Shown: piece by piece, positions 42,110-50,917 of the stretch
Layout: every line of letters starts with the position of its first letter
Position numbering within the stretch: position 1 is the first letter of the stretch
Source of the DNA: Burkholderiales bacterium
GTDB lineage: Bacteria; Pseudomonadota; Gammaproteobacteria; Burkholderiales; WYBJ01
NCBI GenBank assembly: GCA_020848435.1
Contig: JADLAC010000016.1
Coordinates: 1 to 64,000 of the forward strand
Length of the DNA stretch: 64,000 nt
Direction of reading: 5' to 3'
Made by a program: the position numbers and the translations under genes
Notes under the pieces: model-generated
The model's database searches: none
Told to the model about the DNA's origin: nothing
What the model saw: only the letters and a program-made list of their open reading frames with translations

Positions 42110-43333
42110 ATGACCAAGAGCAGTCGTGTAAGCGCAGCCCGTGCGCCGGTGCCCTCGCGCGCCTATTTCTTCCTGATCGCCTGTCTCACCGCGGCCAGCA
42201 TGCTCGGCACCGCGGCGCTCACCATCCTGCCGTCGCTCGCTCCGGTGGTGGGCCACAGCTACGGCGTGCCCCCGGTGTGGATCGGTTACCAGTTCAGCCT
42301 GGTCGCGCTCTTCATGACCATTTCGCTGCTGTTCCTCGGCAACGGCAGCCGGCGCTGGGGTCCGGTGCGGGTGATCCAGGGCGGCATGATCCTGGTGGGG
42401 GTTTCGCTCTTGCTCATCCTCATCCCGAGCATGCTGTCGCTGGTCGCGGCCTCGGCGCTCATGGGGCTGGGCTACGGCGTCGTCATGCCGGCGAATTCCC
42501 ACCTGATGATGCGCTTCACGCCGCGCGAGAATCTCAACCTCGTGTTTTCGGTACAGCAAACGGGGATACCCCTGGGCTCGATCCTGGCGGCGGCGGGTGC
42601 ACCCGCCATCGCCGTGGCGAGCGATTGGCGCTGGGCGGTCGCTTGGCTATGCGCCATCGTGTTCGCGCTGGTGGCCGTGCTCGCCCGCCAGCGCCACTGG
42701 GATGACGACCGCGACGCGACGGCGGCGCTGTTTCGCAATCCGTTCGCCGGCGTGGGCTTCGTCTTCGTCAATTCGCGCTTGCGCAATCTGTCGGTGGCCG
42801 GGTTTTGTTTCTCGGGGGCGCAGTTCTGTCTGGGCACGTATACGGTGGTCGCCCTGGTCGAGCAGCTCGGCTACGGCCTGGTGCAGGCAGGCCTGATTCT
42901 GTCGCTCGCGCAGGCCGCCGGCATCACCTCGCGTTTGTACTGCGGCTGGCTCGCCGATCGCCGCGGCGACAGCGTCGCCGTGCTCACCGGGCTCACGCTC
43001 GCCATGCTGGTCTGTGGCGCCGTGAGCCTCGGACTCGATGCGACCTGGCCGCTGCTCCTGGTGGCCCTGTTGTTTGCATCCCAGGGCGCGGCGACCATCG
43101 GCTGGCCGGGCATATACCTTGCGGAGGTCGGCCGGCTATGCCCGCCCGCACAGGTATCGAGCGGCACGTCCGCCTCGCTCTTGTTCACGAATGCGGGGAG
43201 AATGCTGTCGCCGCTCGCGTTCGCGGCGATACAGGCGAGCACGGGAAGCTACAGCATCGCGTTCGGATTGATCGGTGTGCTCGGGGCCATCGGCTTGATC
43301 GCACTGCGCGCCGCCCGCCACGCGCGGCCATGA
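42110..43333 (+). CDS. MFS transporter
   Basis: A 407-residue membrane protein with about twelve hydrophobic segments. The loop motif between helices 2 and 3 reads LGNGSRRWGPVRV, a diverged A-motif, and GWLADRRGDSV in the second half is a better one. It is a major facilitator, possibly a metabolite or drug exporter or organic-acid importer. TAGAAT at 42098-42103, only seven bases before the ATG, could give a leaderless transcript. No close operon partner is visible. Confidence 0.88.
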   Translation: MTKSSRVSAARAPVPSRAYFFLIACLTAASMLGTAALTILPSLAPVVGHSYGVPPVWIGYQFSLVALFMTISLLFLGNGSRRWGPVRVIQGGMILVGVSLLLILIPSMLSLVAASALMGLGYGVVMPANSHLMMRFTPRENLNLVFSVQQTGIPLGSILAAAGAPAIAVASDWRWAVAWLCAIVFALVAVLARQRHWDDDRDATAALFRNPFAGVGFVFVNSRLRNLSVAGFCFSGAQFCLGTYTVVALVEQLGYGLVQAGLILSLAQAAGITSRLYCGWLADRRGDSVAVLTGLTLAMLVCGAVSLGLDATWPLLLVALLFASQGAATIGWPGIYLAEVGRLCPPAQVSSGTSASLLFTNAGRMLSPLAFAAIQASTGSYSIAFGLIGVLGAIGLIALRAARHARP

Positions 43334-43462
43334 GTTGCGCTGATCGCCCGCATGCCGCGCCGGCGCAACCAGGGTGATCCGCCGGCCGGGCCGACGATGA
43401 CTCGATAAAGCCTCGCACGGCGGGGCGTCTGCCAGCGCGCGAGCGCGACGAAAGGATCTGCC

Positions 43463-44752
43463 ATGGAACGGCAACGCAGCGCGCGCCACCCGATCGCTCG
43501 CAGCAAAGCGCACGACCTCGTTGCGCTCTACGAAGCGACGCGGCTTCGCTCCGAAGCGCTGGCGCAACCCCTGTCGGCGGAAGATTGCGTCGTACAGTCG
43601 ATGCCCGATGCGAGCCCGGTGAAGTGGCATCTCGGCCATACGACGTGGTTCTTCGAGACCTTCATCCTGGAGCGGCATGGGCGCGGATTCAAACCGTTCG
43701 ATCCGGCGTTTCGCGTCCTGTTCAATTCCTACTACAACGCGATCGGCGCCAAGCATCCGCGCCCCGAGCGCGGCATGTTGACCCGCCCGGCGCTCTCGCG
43801 GGTCCTCGATTATCGGCGCCACGTCGATCAGCGCATGGGCGAGCTGCTGCGCGGGCGCGTGCCGGAGGCGCTGGCGCAGATCGTCACGCTGGGCGTGAAT
43901 CACGAGGAACAGCACCAGGAGCTGATCCTCACCGACGTGAAGCACCTGCTGTCGCGCAATCCGCTCGCGCCGGCGTACACCGAGCGCTGGCCGCTCACGC
44001 CGGTACACGCGCGCAAGCCGCGCTGGCTGACCGTGACCGGCGGTGTTCACGAAATCGGCCATGCCGGCGCCCAATTCGCTTTCGACAACGAGGGGCCGCG
44101 CCATCGTGTGCTGCTGCAGGATTTCGAGCTCGCCTCGCATCCCGTAACCTACGGCGAGTACCTCGAGTTCATCGCCGATGGCGGTTACCGGCGCCCCGAG
44201 CTGTGGCTGTCCATGGGCTGGGATGCGGTCGCCGCGAACGCATGGCAGGCGCCGCTGTATTGGATCGAGCGCGATGGCGGCTGGCATAACTTCACGTTGC
44301 ACGGCCTGGTCGAGATCGAGTGCAATACGCCCGTTTGCCATCTGAGCTATTTCGAGGCCGACGCCTACGCGCGCTGGGCGGGCGCGCGTCTGCCGAGCGA
44401 ATTCGAGTGGGAAGCGGCGGCCCAAGCCGTGGCCTGCACGGGTAATTTCGCCGATTCTGGAGCGCTGCACCCGCTCGCGCCGCGCAGCGATTCGCCGGCA
44501 CCCGGCTTGGCGCAATTGTTCGGCGACGTTTGGGAATGGACGCGCAGCGACTACGCGCCATATCCCGGCTACCGAGCGGCCGCCGGCGCGGTCGGGGAGT
44601 ACAACGGGAAGTTCATGTGTAGTCAATACGTGCTGCGCGGCGGCTCCTGCGCGACACCGCAGCGGCACATCCGCGCGACCTACCGCAATTTCTTTCCGCC
44701 GGATGCACGCTGGCAATTCAGCGGCGTGAGACTCGCCCGCGACCTGCACTGA
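43463..44752 (+). CDS. egtB: Ergothioneine biosynthesis protein EgtB
   Basis: A 429-residue non-heme iron sulfoxide synthase. The N-terminal DinB-like domain carries iron ligands in WHLGHTTWFFE and HEEQHQELILTD (HxxxH). The C-terminal FGE/sulfatase-modifying domain has GDVWEWTRSDY and LRGGSCATPQRHIR. EgtB joins hercynine to gamma-glutamylcysteine or cysteine in ergothioneine synthesis. The methyltransferase EgtD, normally adjacent, is not in the window. Its stop codon shares one base with the start of the VanZ-like gene (TGATG), so they are coupled. Confidence 0.92.
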   Translation: MERQRSARHPIARSKAHDLVALYEATRLRSEALAQPLSAEDCVVQSMPDASPVKWHLGHTTWFFETFILERHGRGFKPFDPAFRVLFNSYYNAIGAKHPRPERGMLTRPALSRVLDYRRHVDQRMGELLRGRVPEALAQIVTLGVNHEEQHQELILTDVKHLLSRNPLAPAYTERWPLTPVHARKPRWLTVTGGVHEIGHAGAQFAFDNEGPRHRVLLQDFELASHPVTYGEYLEFIADGGYRRPELWLSMGWDAVAANAWQAPLYWIERDGGWHNFTLHGLVEIECNTPVCHLSYFEADAYARWAGARLPSEFEWEAAAQAVACTGNFADSGALHPLAPRSDSPAPGLAQLFGDVWEWTRSDYAPYPGYRAAAGAVGEYNGKFMCSQYVLRGGSCATPQRHIRATYRNFFPPDARWQFSGVRLARDLH

Positions 44753-45213
44753 TGGCGTTGCGATCGACGGATCTCGATGCCGCTCGGCCGCAGCGGGCTT
44801 TCGATTCGACCCGCGCCGTGGCCGCCGCCGCGGCACCGCTGCGCTATCGCGGCCTGTGGCTGGCACTCGGGTGGGTCTTCGTCGCTTGCGTGATCTACCT
44901 CTCCCTCACGGCGAATCCTCCGCGCATCCCGATTCCCAATGCCTACGACATCGGGCACCTCCTGTCCTACTTCTGGCTCATGATCTGGTTCGCCCAGATC
45001 CACCGCCGGCGGGGCCAGCGGCTCGCGATCGCCGCAATGCTGTGCGCGCTCGGCATCGCGCTCGAGTTCATCCAGGGCATGACCGGGTACCGCATGTTCG
45101 ACTATGCCGACATGACCCTCGACGTCGCGGGCGTGGCGGTGGGGTTACTGCTCGCGCGCACCGCCGCCCAAGACGGTCTGCACGCACTCGAGCGGAAGCT
45201 CGCGCGGCGTTGA
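44752..45213 (+). CDS. VanZ-like membrane protein
   Basis: A 153-residue protein with four hydrophobic segments. The pattern YDIGHLLSYFWLMIWF and GIALEFIQGMTGYRMFDYADMTLDVAGVAVG matches VanZ-like proteins (conserved E, Q, D and N/D in the helices). VanZ gives low-level teicoplanin resistance in enterococci; distant homologues in proteobacteria have no known role. Translation is coupled to egtB. Confidence 0.75.
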   Translation: MALRSTDLDAARPQRAFDSTRAVAAAAAPLRYRGLWLALGWVFVACVIYLSLTANPPRIPIPNAYDIGHLLSYFWLMIWFAQIHRRRGQRLAIAAMLCALGIALEFIQGMTGYRMFDYADMTLDVAGVAVGLLLARTAAQDGLHALERKLARR

Positions 45214-45325
45214 AGCGCCTCGCTCGTTGCGATCGGTGCATACTGGCGGCGAGCGGGCGGGGGCAAGAAGCGGGCTGGCGCGGAGAGCCGATAGCCTGTG
45301 CAACGCCACCGTAGGTCTGCGGCGC

Positions 45326-45988
45326 CTACGTTCGTGGGGAAGCTCCCGTCGGCTCACGGCGCGCAGCGCTTCCCGGCTCGGTCAGAATCCGCAAGCAGCA
45401 ATAGACCACGCCGGCGACGGCGAGATGCCATAGGAAATGGGTCCCGAGCGGGAAGCGCTCGCAGACGGCGGCGTCGAGCGTTCGCAGCACCACCGCGACG
45501 CCGAGGGTGATCGCGGCAACGAGCAGCAGCCAAGGCCGCGCGTGCCGCCGGGTGCGGTGATACCAGCCCAGGCCCAGCATGACCAGCACCGCCGGCGCGT
45601 ACACGAGCGAGCCGTTCAACACCTGCGGAAAGCGCCTGCAATACAGCGCAGCGACCAAATAAGTCATGACGAATGCCGCGGCGCTCCAGCGGCGCATGCC
45701 GGCCACCCGCCGCGCGTAGACGAACAGGAACAGCAATTGGAAGAGCAGTATGGGCAGCTCGTCGAGCACCCGCGCCCACACGGTGGCGAAAGTGTGAAAC
45801 AGCGCGCTGCCCGCGCCGATCGCGATCACGAGCGCAAACAGGGCGATGGTCGATCCCGATAACGGCGAGCGCGCGCCGCGCAACGCCAGAGCGGCGGCAA
45901 GGAAGAAGGCGAGATTGGTTGCCGCATTCACCGGCTCGGCGAGGAGGCCGGCGCCGGCGCGTTCGCAATACAGATCGAGATAGGTCAC
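45326..45988 (-). CDS. Ceramidase domain-containing (CREST-type) membrane protein
   Basis: A 220-residue protein with about seven transmembrane segments. The opening DLYCERAGAGLLAEPVNAATNLAF, the metal ligands in GSALFHTFA and LDELPI, and GTHFLWHLAVAG match the alkaline ceramidase/PAQR-type CREST superfamily of putative membrane hydrolases. In proteobacteria these are usually annotated ceramidase-like without proven activity; a role in membrane lipid turnover is inferred. It is convergent with the VanZ-like gene, with a short gap. Confidence 0.8.
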   Translation of the reverse strand: MTYLDLYCERAGAGLLAEPVNAATNLAFFLAAALALRGARSPLSGSTIALFALVIAIGAGSALFHTFATVWARVLDELPILLFQLLFLFVYARRVAGMRRWSAAAFVMTYLVAALYCRRFPQVLNGSLVYAPAVLVMLGLGWYHRTRRHARPWLLLVAAITLGVAVVLRTLDAAVCERFPLGTHFLWHLAVAGVVYCCLRILTEPGSAARREPTGASPRT

Positions 45989-46040
45989 TGCGCGCTCGGC
46001 CGGAGCAATCGGGACGCGCCGCTCGCGCCCGGACGGCGCA

Positions 46041-47444
46041 TCAATCTAGCCAGCCGGGGCGCGCCACGAAAGCGCGGGCAATCGCCTGCGCATCCGCGTC
46101 GCGGTCGAGCCGCCGGACGAGATCGAGCACCTGCTGTACTTGCGCCGTGTCCAGCGCATCGCCCACGCAATCGCCGAACAGCACCGACAGCTCGTCCCAG
46201 TGCATGCGCCGGTGCGGGCTGCCGCGGGGATGCGCAACGTACGCGTTCAAGGCGCGTCCGTCCTGCAGCTGCACGCTCACGCGGGCGGGCACTTCTTCGG
46301 TGTTGGTCCCGGCCTCGACCTGCGCGTCGAGCACACAACGCACGCGCACCGACAACGCCCGTACCGGTGCCGAGTCGAGCGCCGCGATGTAATCCTCGCT
46401 GCGCAACGCGGCGTGCGGGCCGCGCGTGCGGCCGAGACTGAGCGCCATCGCCAGGCTGAACGGCACGCTCAGTTGGGCGCTCTGCAAGTCGGGCGGCTCG
46501 AGCTGCGTCAAGCGGCCCTGGATGACTTTCGGGATGCCGATTTCGACCTCCGCGATGTGCTCGGGGGCGAGCGCGTGCTCGGCGCCCAACGCGAGCCCTG
46601 CATCGACAGCGGCTTGCAGCCGGCCGGCACCCGCGTGCACCTTCGTGCTCACCTCCAGCAAGCGAAAGGTCGTGCCGAGCTCCGCGGTGACGCGCGAGGG
46701 CTGGCTCGATTCGGCGAAAGCGCGAAAGAACCCGGCCTCGCCTTCGAGGATATCGCGCGGCCCCGGCACGCCGGCGCGAGCGAGCAGCGCGGCCATGACG
46801 CCCGATTCGGCGCCGCGCGCGCCGTTCAGTCGCTTGATGTGCGATCCCGAGTGATAGAACTGGGCGAGGCCGCCGGCATACGCTCCGGCGGCGCCGAGCG
46901 CGCCCGCGAGGTCGCCGGCATCGAGCGCGAGCAGCTTGCCGGCCGCCAAGGCCGCACCGAAGGCACCACAGGTGGGTGTGGCCATGAAGCCGCGTTGGAA
47001 CAGCGCGGGCTGCGTCGCCAGGCCGATGCGCAGCGATGCCTCGTAGCCGATGATCGCCGCTTCGAGCAGCGAGCGCCCCGAGCAGCGCTGCTGCTCGGCG
47101 ATCGCGATGACCGCAGGCAGGATGGAGGCACCGGCGTGGTGCATCGAGCCGACATGGGTATCGTCGAGATCGCAGGCATGCGCGTAAGCGCCGTTGACGA
47201 ACGCGGCGCGCGCGGCATCGAGCCTCTTCTCGCTCAGCAGCAGGCTGCTCTCGGCGTTGCCGCCGAGAGCGAGGGCGAGACGGCGCACGGCGCGGCTCCA
47301 CGGCAGGCGCGCACCGACGGCGACCACGCGCAACAGATCGAGCACCAGCGCCTTCATCCGCTCGACGACTTCGGGCGGCGCGTCCTCGAAGCGAAACTGC
47401 GCCGCCCAGCGGGCCAGCTCGGCGGTGGTTGCATTGACGGCCAT
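46041..47444 (-). CDS. MmgE/PrpD family protein
   Basis: A 467-residue second member of the PrpD fold in the window. Conserved segments are CDLDDTHVGSMHHAGAS, FMATPTCGAFGAALAAG and TKVHAGAGRLQAAVDAG. Residues differ enough from the other copy that they are not recent duplicates. It probably eliminates water or epimerises a small di- or tricarboxylic acid. The ATG was set at MAVNATT; upstream in-frame sequence overlaps the divergent DUF1993 gene. Ldh_2-type dehydrogenase and other acid-metabolising genes lie nearby. Confidence 0.83.
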   Translation of the reverse strand: MAVNATTAELARWAAQFRFEDAPPEVVERMKALVLDLLRVVAVGARLPWSRAVRRLALALGGNAESSLLLSEKRLDAARAAFVNGAYAHACDLDDTHVGSMHHAGASILPAVIAIAEQQRCSGRSLLEAAIIGYEASLRIGLATQPALFQRGFMATPTCGAFGAALAAGKLLALDAGDLAGALGAAGAYAGGLAQFYHSGSHIKRLNGARGAESGVMAALLARAGVPGPRDILEGEAGFFRAFAESSQPSRVTAELGTTFRLLEVSTKVHAGAGRLQAAVDAGLALGAEHALAPEHIAEVEIGIPKVIQGRLTQLEPPDLQSAQLSVPFSLAMALSLGRTRGPHAALRSEDYIAALDSAPVRALSVRVRCVLDAQVEAGTNTEEVPARVSVQLQDGRALNAYVAHPRGSPHRRMHWDELSVLFGDCVGDALDTAQVQQVLDLVRRLDRDADAQAIARAFVARPGWLD

Positions 47445-47498
47445 GACATCGAGCTCCTTGGGGACTTGCACACGCACGCCGAAGTGCCGGCGGCGGCG

Positions 47499-47528
47499 TT
47501 GCTCGCGATCGATCCGACTCAGTAATAT
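47499..47528 (+). promoter_or_regulatory. Candidate promoter for the DUF1993 gene
   Basis: TTGCTC, an 18-base spacer and TAATAT, ending about 38 bases before the ATG and followed by the ribosome site GGAGGA at 47555-47560. Confidence 0.4.
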
Positions 47529-47566
47529 AGCGGCTCCGACCGCATCGATCGACTGGAGGAGCGACC

Positions 47567-48073
47567 ATGGCAATCGCGATGTATCAGCTTTCGGTACCGA
47601 TTTTCGTGCGCCACCTGAAGGGGCTCGCGACTTGCCTGAGCAAGGCCCAGGCGCTGTATGGCGAAAAGAAGTACGACGAGCAGAGTCTGCTTGGCTATCG
47701 CTTCTATCCCGACATGTTCACCTTCGCCAAGCAGATTCAGATCGCCACCGATCATGCGCGCAGCTGCGCCGCGCTGCTCTCCGGTACCGAGGCGCCGAAG
47801 TTCGACGACAGCGAGAAAAGCCTCGCCGAGCTGCTTGCGCGGGTGCAGAAGTCGATCGACTATCTCAACACGATCAAGCCCGAGCAGGTCGACGGCAGCG
47901 AGTCCAAGCCGGTGACGGTGAAGATGCGCGATCGCGAGCTCAACTTCACCGGCGTCGAGCTGCTGCTGAATCGGTCGCTGCCCAACTTCTACTTCCACGC
48001 CGCCACGGCCTACGACATCCTGCGCCACAACGGCGTGGAGATCGGCAAGCGCGATTTCATGGGCGCGAGCTGA
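47567..48073 (+). CDS. DUF1993 family protein
   Basis: A 168-residue helical protein of the DinB-like DUF1993 group. MYQLSVPIFVRHLKGLATCLSKA, then YRFYPDMFTFAKQIQIATDHAR, and the final SLPNFYFHAATAYDILRHNGVEIGKRDFMG are family-typical. The histidines in NFYFH and DHAR suggest metal binding. No catalytic function is established. It has a strong ribosome site and its own promoter-like sequence. Confidence 0.88.
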   Translation: MAIAMYQLSVPIFVRHLKGLATCLSKAQALYGEKKYDEQSLLGYRFYPDMFTFAKQIQIATDHARSCAALLSGTEAPKFDDSEKSLAELLARVQKSIDYLNTIKPEQVDGSESKPVTVKMRDRELNFTGVELLLNRSLPNFYFHAATAYDILRHNGVEIGKRDFMGAS

Positions 48074-48092
48074 GCGCGCGTTCCTCGGGCTA

Positions 48093-48118
48093 GCCGATCC
48101 GCCGCCGGGTGGATCGGC
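48093..48118. terminator. Hairpin between convergent genes
   Basis: A perfect eight-base stem (GCCGATCC and GGATCGGC) around a ten-base loop between convergent genes. There is no run of T on either side, so it may be a Rho-dependent or bidirectional structure rather than a classic terminator. Confidence 0.35.
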
Positions 48119-48172
48119 GGCTTGCATGCCGGGACGCCTCGCGTGCAGGTGCGGATCGATCCGCGCGCGGGG

Positions 48173-49243
48173 CTAGGAGCGCAAGGCCTGGATGCCGAGC
48201 TCGGCCGCGAGCGTATCCAAGGCAGCGGCCAGCGCAGGCGCAATAGGCACCCCGAGTCGGGAACGCTCCGCGCGCGCGCGCTGGCTGCCTTCGCCCGGAA
48301 TGTGGATCGCCGCCACCGCGGGCATGCGGCGCGAAGCGCGCAGATCGCGGATCAGCGTGTCGATACGCCGTTTGAACCCCTCGACCTCGCCGAAGGCCGC
48401 CAGATCGATCGCCAGGATCGCATGGCCGGTGTTGGTCGGGGTCGTATCATCTTTGTTGAAGTCGACGACGTCGCGGCCCATCGCCGCGGCGTTCAACGTC
48501 CCGGCCAGGATGCCGAACACGAGCGCCAGGCCGTAGCCCTTGTAGCCGCCGATCGGCAGCAGGAAGCCTTCGTCGGCGCGCTTGGGATCGGTGAGAGGCA
48601 GGCCCTGGCGGTCCATCATCCAACCCTCGGGCATCGTCTCGCCGCGCTGCGCCTTGGTCTTTACCTTGCCGTAAGCGGCCACCGTGGTTGCCATATCGAG
48701 CACGATGCTGTGCTCCTCGAGTGCGGGAATCGCGACCGAAATCGGGTTGGTCGAAAGCAACATGTCGAGCCCGCCCCACGCCGGCAGGTGGTTGGCATTG
48801 CCCACCGCGAGATACAACCCGATCATGTCGTGCGCGAGCGGCATGCCGGCATAGAGCGCTGCCGGACCGGCGTGATTACTGCGGCGCACGCCGACCCACG
48901 CTACACCGGCGCTCTTCGCCTTGCGGATCGCCGTCTCGGCGGCGAAACGCATCACCAGGTGGCCCATGCCGTTGTCGCCATCGACCACGGCCATGGCCGG
49001 GGCTTCGTTCGCGATGCGTATCGCCGGCCGCACGTTGACCGCCCCGCCCTGGATGCGGCGGATGTATTGCGGCAAGCGGAATATGCCGTGGCCATCCGAG
49101 CCGTTCACGTCGGCGCGCGTCATCAGCTCTGCGATGACGCCGGCATCGGCGGCGGGAATGCCCACCTTGGCGCATGCGCGCTCGATGAAAACCTGCAACT
49201 CGGCCGCCGGCACGCGCTTCACGGCATCCGCATCCGGATTCAT
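48173..49243 (-). CDS. Malate/L-lactate dehydrogenase (Ldh_2) family oxidoreductase
   Basis: A 356-residue NAD(P)-dependent dehydrogenase of the MDH/LDH-2 family, with RADVNGSDGHGIFRLPQYIRRIQ near the N-terminus, GVRRSNHAGPAALYAG and LLPIGGYKGYGLALVFGILAGTLNAA. The family includes malate, sulfolactate, ureidoglycolate and 2,3-diketogulonate-type dehydrogenases that oxidise 2-hydroxy acids. The SNHAG motif holds the catalytic histidine. It may process the hydroxy acid made by the nearby PrpD-type protein. Substrate is not determined by sequence. Confidence 0.88.
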   Translation of the reverse strand: MNPDADAVKRVPAAELQVFIERACAKVGIPAADAGVIAELMTRADVNGSDGHGIFRLPQYIRRIQGGAVNVRPAIRIANEAPAMAVVDGDNGMGHLVMRFAAETAIRKAKSAGVAWVGVRRSNHAGPAALYAGMPLAHDMIGLYLAVGNANHLPAWGGLDMLLSTNPISVAIPALEEHSIVLDMATTVAAYGKVKTKAQRGETMPEGWMMDRQGLPLTDPKRADEGFLLPIGGYKGYGLALVFGILAGTLNAAAMGRDVVDFNKDDTTPTNTGHAILAIDLAAFGEVEGFKRRIDTLIRDLRASRRMPAVAAIHIPGEGSQRARAERSRLGVPIAPALAAALDTLAAELGIQALRS

Positions 49244-49402
49244 CTGCTCGCTCCCTCGCCGCGCGCAGCAGCGGCCGCTCGCTTCCTCACCCACGGTGCA
49301 GGCCTTCTTGCGACTTGCGCGTCGAAGTACAGCTCCCTGTGCTCGCCGCTGCGCTGGTCGAAGCGCGCGATTCTCTGGTCGAGCACCGCGCGCGCGTGCC
49401 GG

Positions 49403-49822
49403 TCAATGCGCCGCGTCGCCATGCTCTTCCAACTCGACCAGCGCACCGAAAAAATCCTTCGGCTGCAGGAAGGCGATGCGCTCGCCGTGCACATTGCGCT
49501 GCGCGCTGCCGCCGCCGAGCGCACGCACGCCGCATTGCGCCAAGGCTCCCAGCGTCGCGTCGACGCCATCGACGTTCAGGCAGAAGTGATGGATGCCGCC
49601 GTGCGGATTGCGCTCGAGGAATTTCGCCACGGGCGAATCAGGCCGCGTCGGCTCCATCAGCTCCAGCCGGGCATTGCCCAGATCGATCCAGACCAGGCGC
49701 ACGCCCTGCTCGGCGTTGATCCTCGGCTCGCCGGCTTTCAAGTGGTAGACCTGTTCCAACCGGGCCATCGCCGCCGCGAGATCCGGCACCACGATCGAGA
49801 CATGATTGAAGCCGGTGATCAT
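49403..49822 (-). CDS. VOC family, methylmalonyl-CoA epimerase-like protein
   Basis: A 139-residue vicinal-oxygen-chelate protein. FNHVSIVVPDLAAAM, ELMEPTRPDSPVAKFLE, GGIHHFCLNVD, IAFLQPKDFFGALVELEE match methylmalonyl-CoA epimerases, with metal ligands His7, the second His of GGIHH and Glu of the final LVELE. That enzyme interconverts the (R) and (S) forms of methylmalonyl-CoA before the B12 mutase. An isobutyryl-CoA mutase lies 45 kb away but no methylmalonyl-CoA mutase is seen. Some divergence leaves other 2-acyl-CoA substrates possible. Confidence 0.82.
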   Translation of the reverse strand: MITGFNHVSIVVPDLAAAMARLEQVYHLKAGEPRINAEQGVRLVWIDLGNARLELMEPTRPDSPVAKFLERNPHGGIHHFCLNVDGVDATLGALAQCGVRALGGGSAQRNVHGERIAFLQPKDFFGALVELEEHGDAAH

Positions 49823-49870
49823 GTCAACGCGCACCAAAACCGGCCGCGCAACCGGTCGCCAGCACGCCTG

Positions 49871-50776
49871 TCACTTCTTGCGCCGCATCGACGGCGGTGC
49901 ATTCATGTCGCGCGCATTGCCTTCCAGGTACTTCTCCAGCTCCTGCTTGTTGCGCATACGGAAGCCCTGGAAGTCGGGCTTGCGTCCTTCCAGGAACGCG
50001 TTCATGCCTTCCAGGCTTTCCTCCGACCCCCACACGTGCGCGAGCAGCTCCATGCCGTGCTGCCACGACGCATACAGCAGATCGGACTCGAAATTGAGCG
50101 ACTTCTTGGTCATGCGCAGGGTCTGCGCGCTGTGGCCCTTGACGGTTTCGCACCACTTGAGCGTCTCGGCGAGCAGGTCCTTTTGCGGCACGCACTTGTT
50201 GATGAGGCCCACCTCGACCGCTTCCTTGGCGCTGAAGCGTCGCGCGAGGAAGATCATCTCGCGCGCCAGGCGCTCACCGATGATGCGCGGAATGTACTGG
50301 GTCGCGCCGACCGTGGGGCACGCCGCCACCCGCGCGCCGGTTTGACCCAGCACCGCGTTCTCGGAGGCGATCGCCAGGTCGCACCACAGCGCCAGCTCGT
50401 GTCCGCCGCCCATGCACCAGCCGTTGATCATCGCGATCACCGGGATCGGCACGCCGCGGATCGCCATCGCCAGGCCGAGCATGCGGTCGTTCCACATGTA
50501 GGCGTTCTGGAAGGTGAGCCGGCGCATCGCGTAGAAGTCGCCGCCGGCCGAGAACGCCTTGTCGCCCGCGCCCGTGAATACCGCGCACACGATCGACGGA
50601 TCCTCGCGCGTCGACTTGACCGCGTCGATCATCTCGTCGAGCGTGTGCTCGCGAAACGCATTCAGCACCCGTGGCCGATTGATGGTGATCCAGGCGACCT
50701 GGTCCTTAACCTCGAACAGGATGTCGCGATAGTTCTTGTCGTCGGCGATGCTGCGGGCAGGCTTCTTTCTTGGCAT
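49871..50776 (-). CDS. Crotonase family enoyl-CoA hydratase/isomerase (MenB/BadI-like)
   Basis: A 301-residue crotonase with FKV..ITINRP, the oxyanion-hole Gly residues in AGGDFYAM and MINGWCMGGGHELALWCDLAI and the late QTGARVAACPTVGATQYIPRIIGERLAREM, which resembles the MenB/BadI ring-acting branch more than classical short-chain enoyl-CoA hydratase. It is 301 residues, with extra C-terminal basic tail (MRRKK). A TAGAAT at 50820-50825 gives a possible promoter. It may act on the same alicyclic substrates as the BadI-like protein, but no evidence in the sequence links them. Confidence 0.8.
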   Translation of the reverse strand: MPRKKPARSIADDKNYRDILFEVKDQVAWITINRPRVLNAFREHTLDEMIDAVKSTREDPSIVCAVFTGAGDKAFSAGGDFYAMRRLTFQNAYMWNDRMLGLAMAIRGVPIPVIAMINGWCMGGGHELALWCDLAIASENAVLGQTGARVAACPTVGATQYIPRIIGERLAREMIFLARRFSAKEAVEVGLINKCVPQKDLLAETLKWCETVKGHSAQTLRMTKKSLNFESDLLYASWQHGMELLAHVWGSEESLEGMNAFLEGRKPDFQGFRMRNKQELEKYLEGNARDMNAPPSMRRKK

Positions 50777-50861
50777 GTGCGTCTCGCGTAGTGGACGTCG
50801 TTCGGAAAATGCTGCGCGGATTCTAGCAGACGGGAATTCGGCGCCGGTTTAGACAGACCCT

Positions 50862-50905
50862 GGGGTCTTGCACGTTGCAGCACATCATGCACCGTGCCAG
50901 ACCCC
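50862..50905. repeat. REP-like palindrome
   Basis: A 44-base hairpin: 17-base arms (GGGGTCTTGCACGTTGC and GCACCGTGCCAGACCCC) with two mismatches around a ten-base loop. A 22-base part (50865-50886) is an exact reverse complement of 21995-22016. It lies between the crotonase gene and the end of the secretion operon. Confidence 0.72.
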
Positions 50906-50917
50906 GCCTCGCGCTCG

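Noticed and set aside
45309-45330. CGTAGG...CCTACG hairpin between VanZ-like and ceramidase-like genes
   Set aside because: The six-base stem is short with a long loop, and part overlaps the 3' end of the ceramidase-like gene, so terminator function is not supported.
48122-50791. 889-codon open frame on the plus strand across three minus-strand genes
   Set aside because: It is antisense to well-supported genes (Ldh_2, epimerase-like, crotonase). Long antisense frames are common in GC-rich DNA, and the translation has Arg/His/Ala-rich bias without domain motifs.
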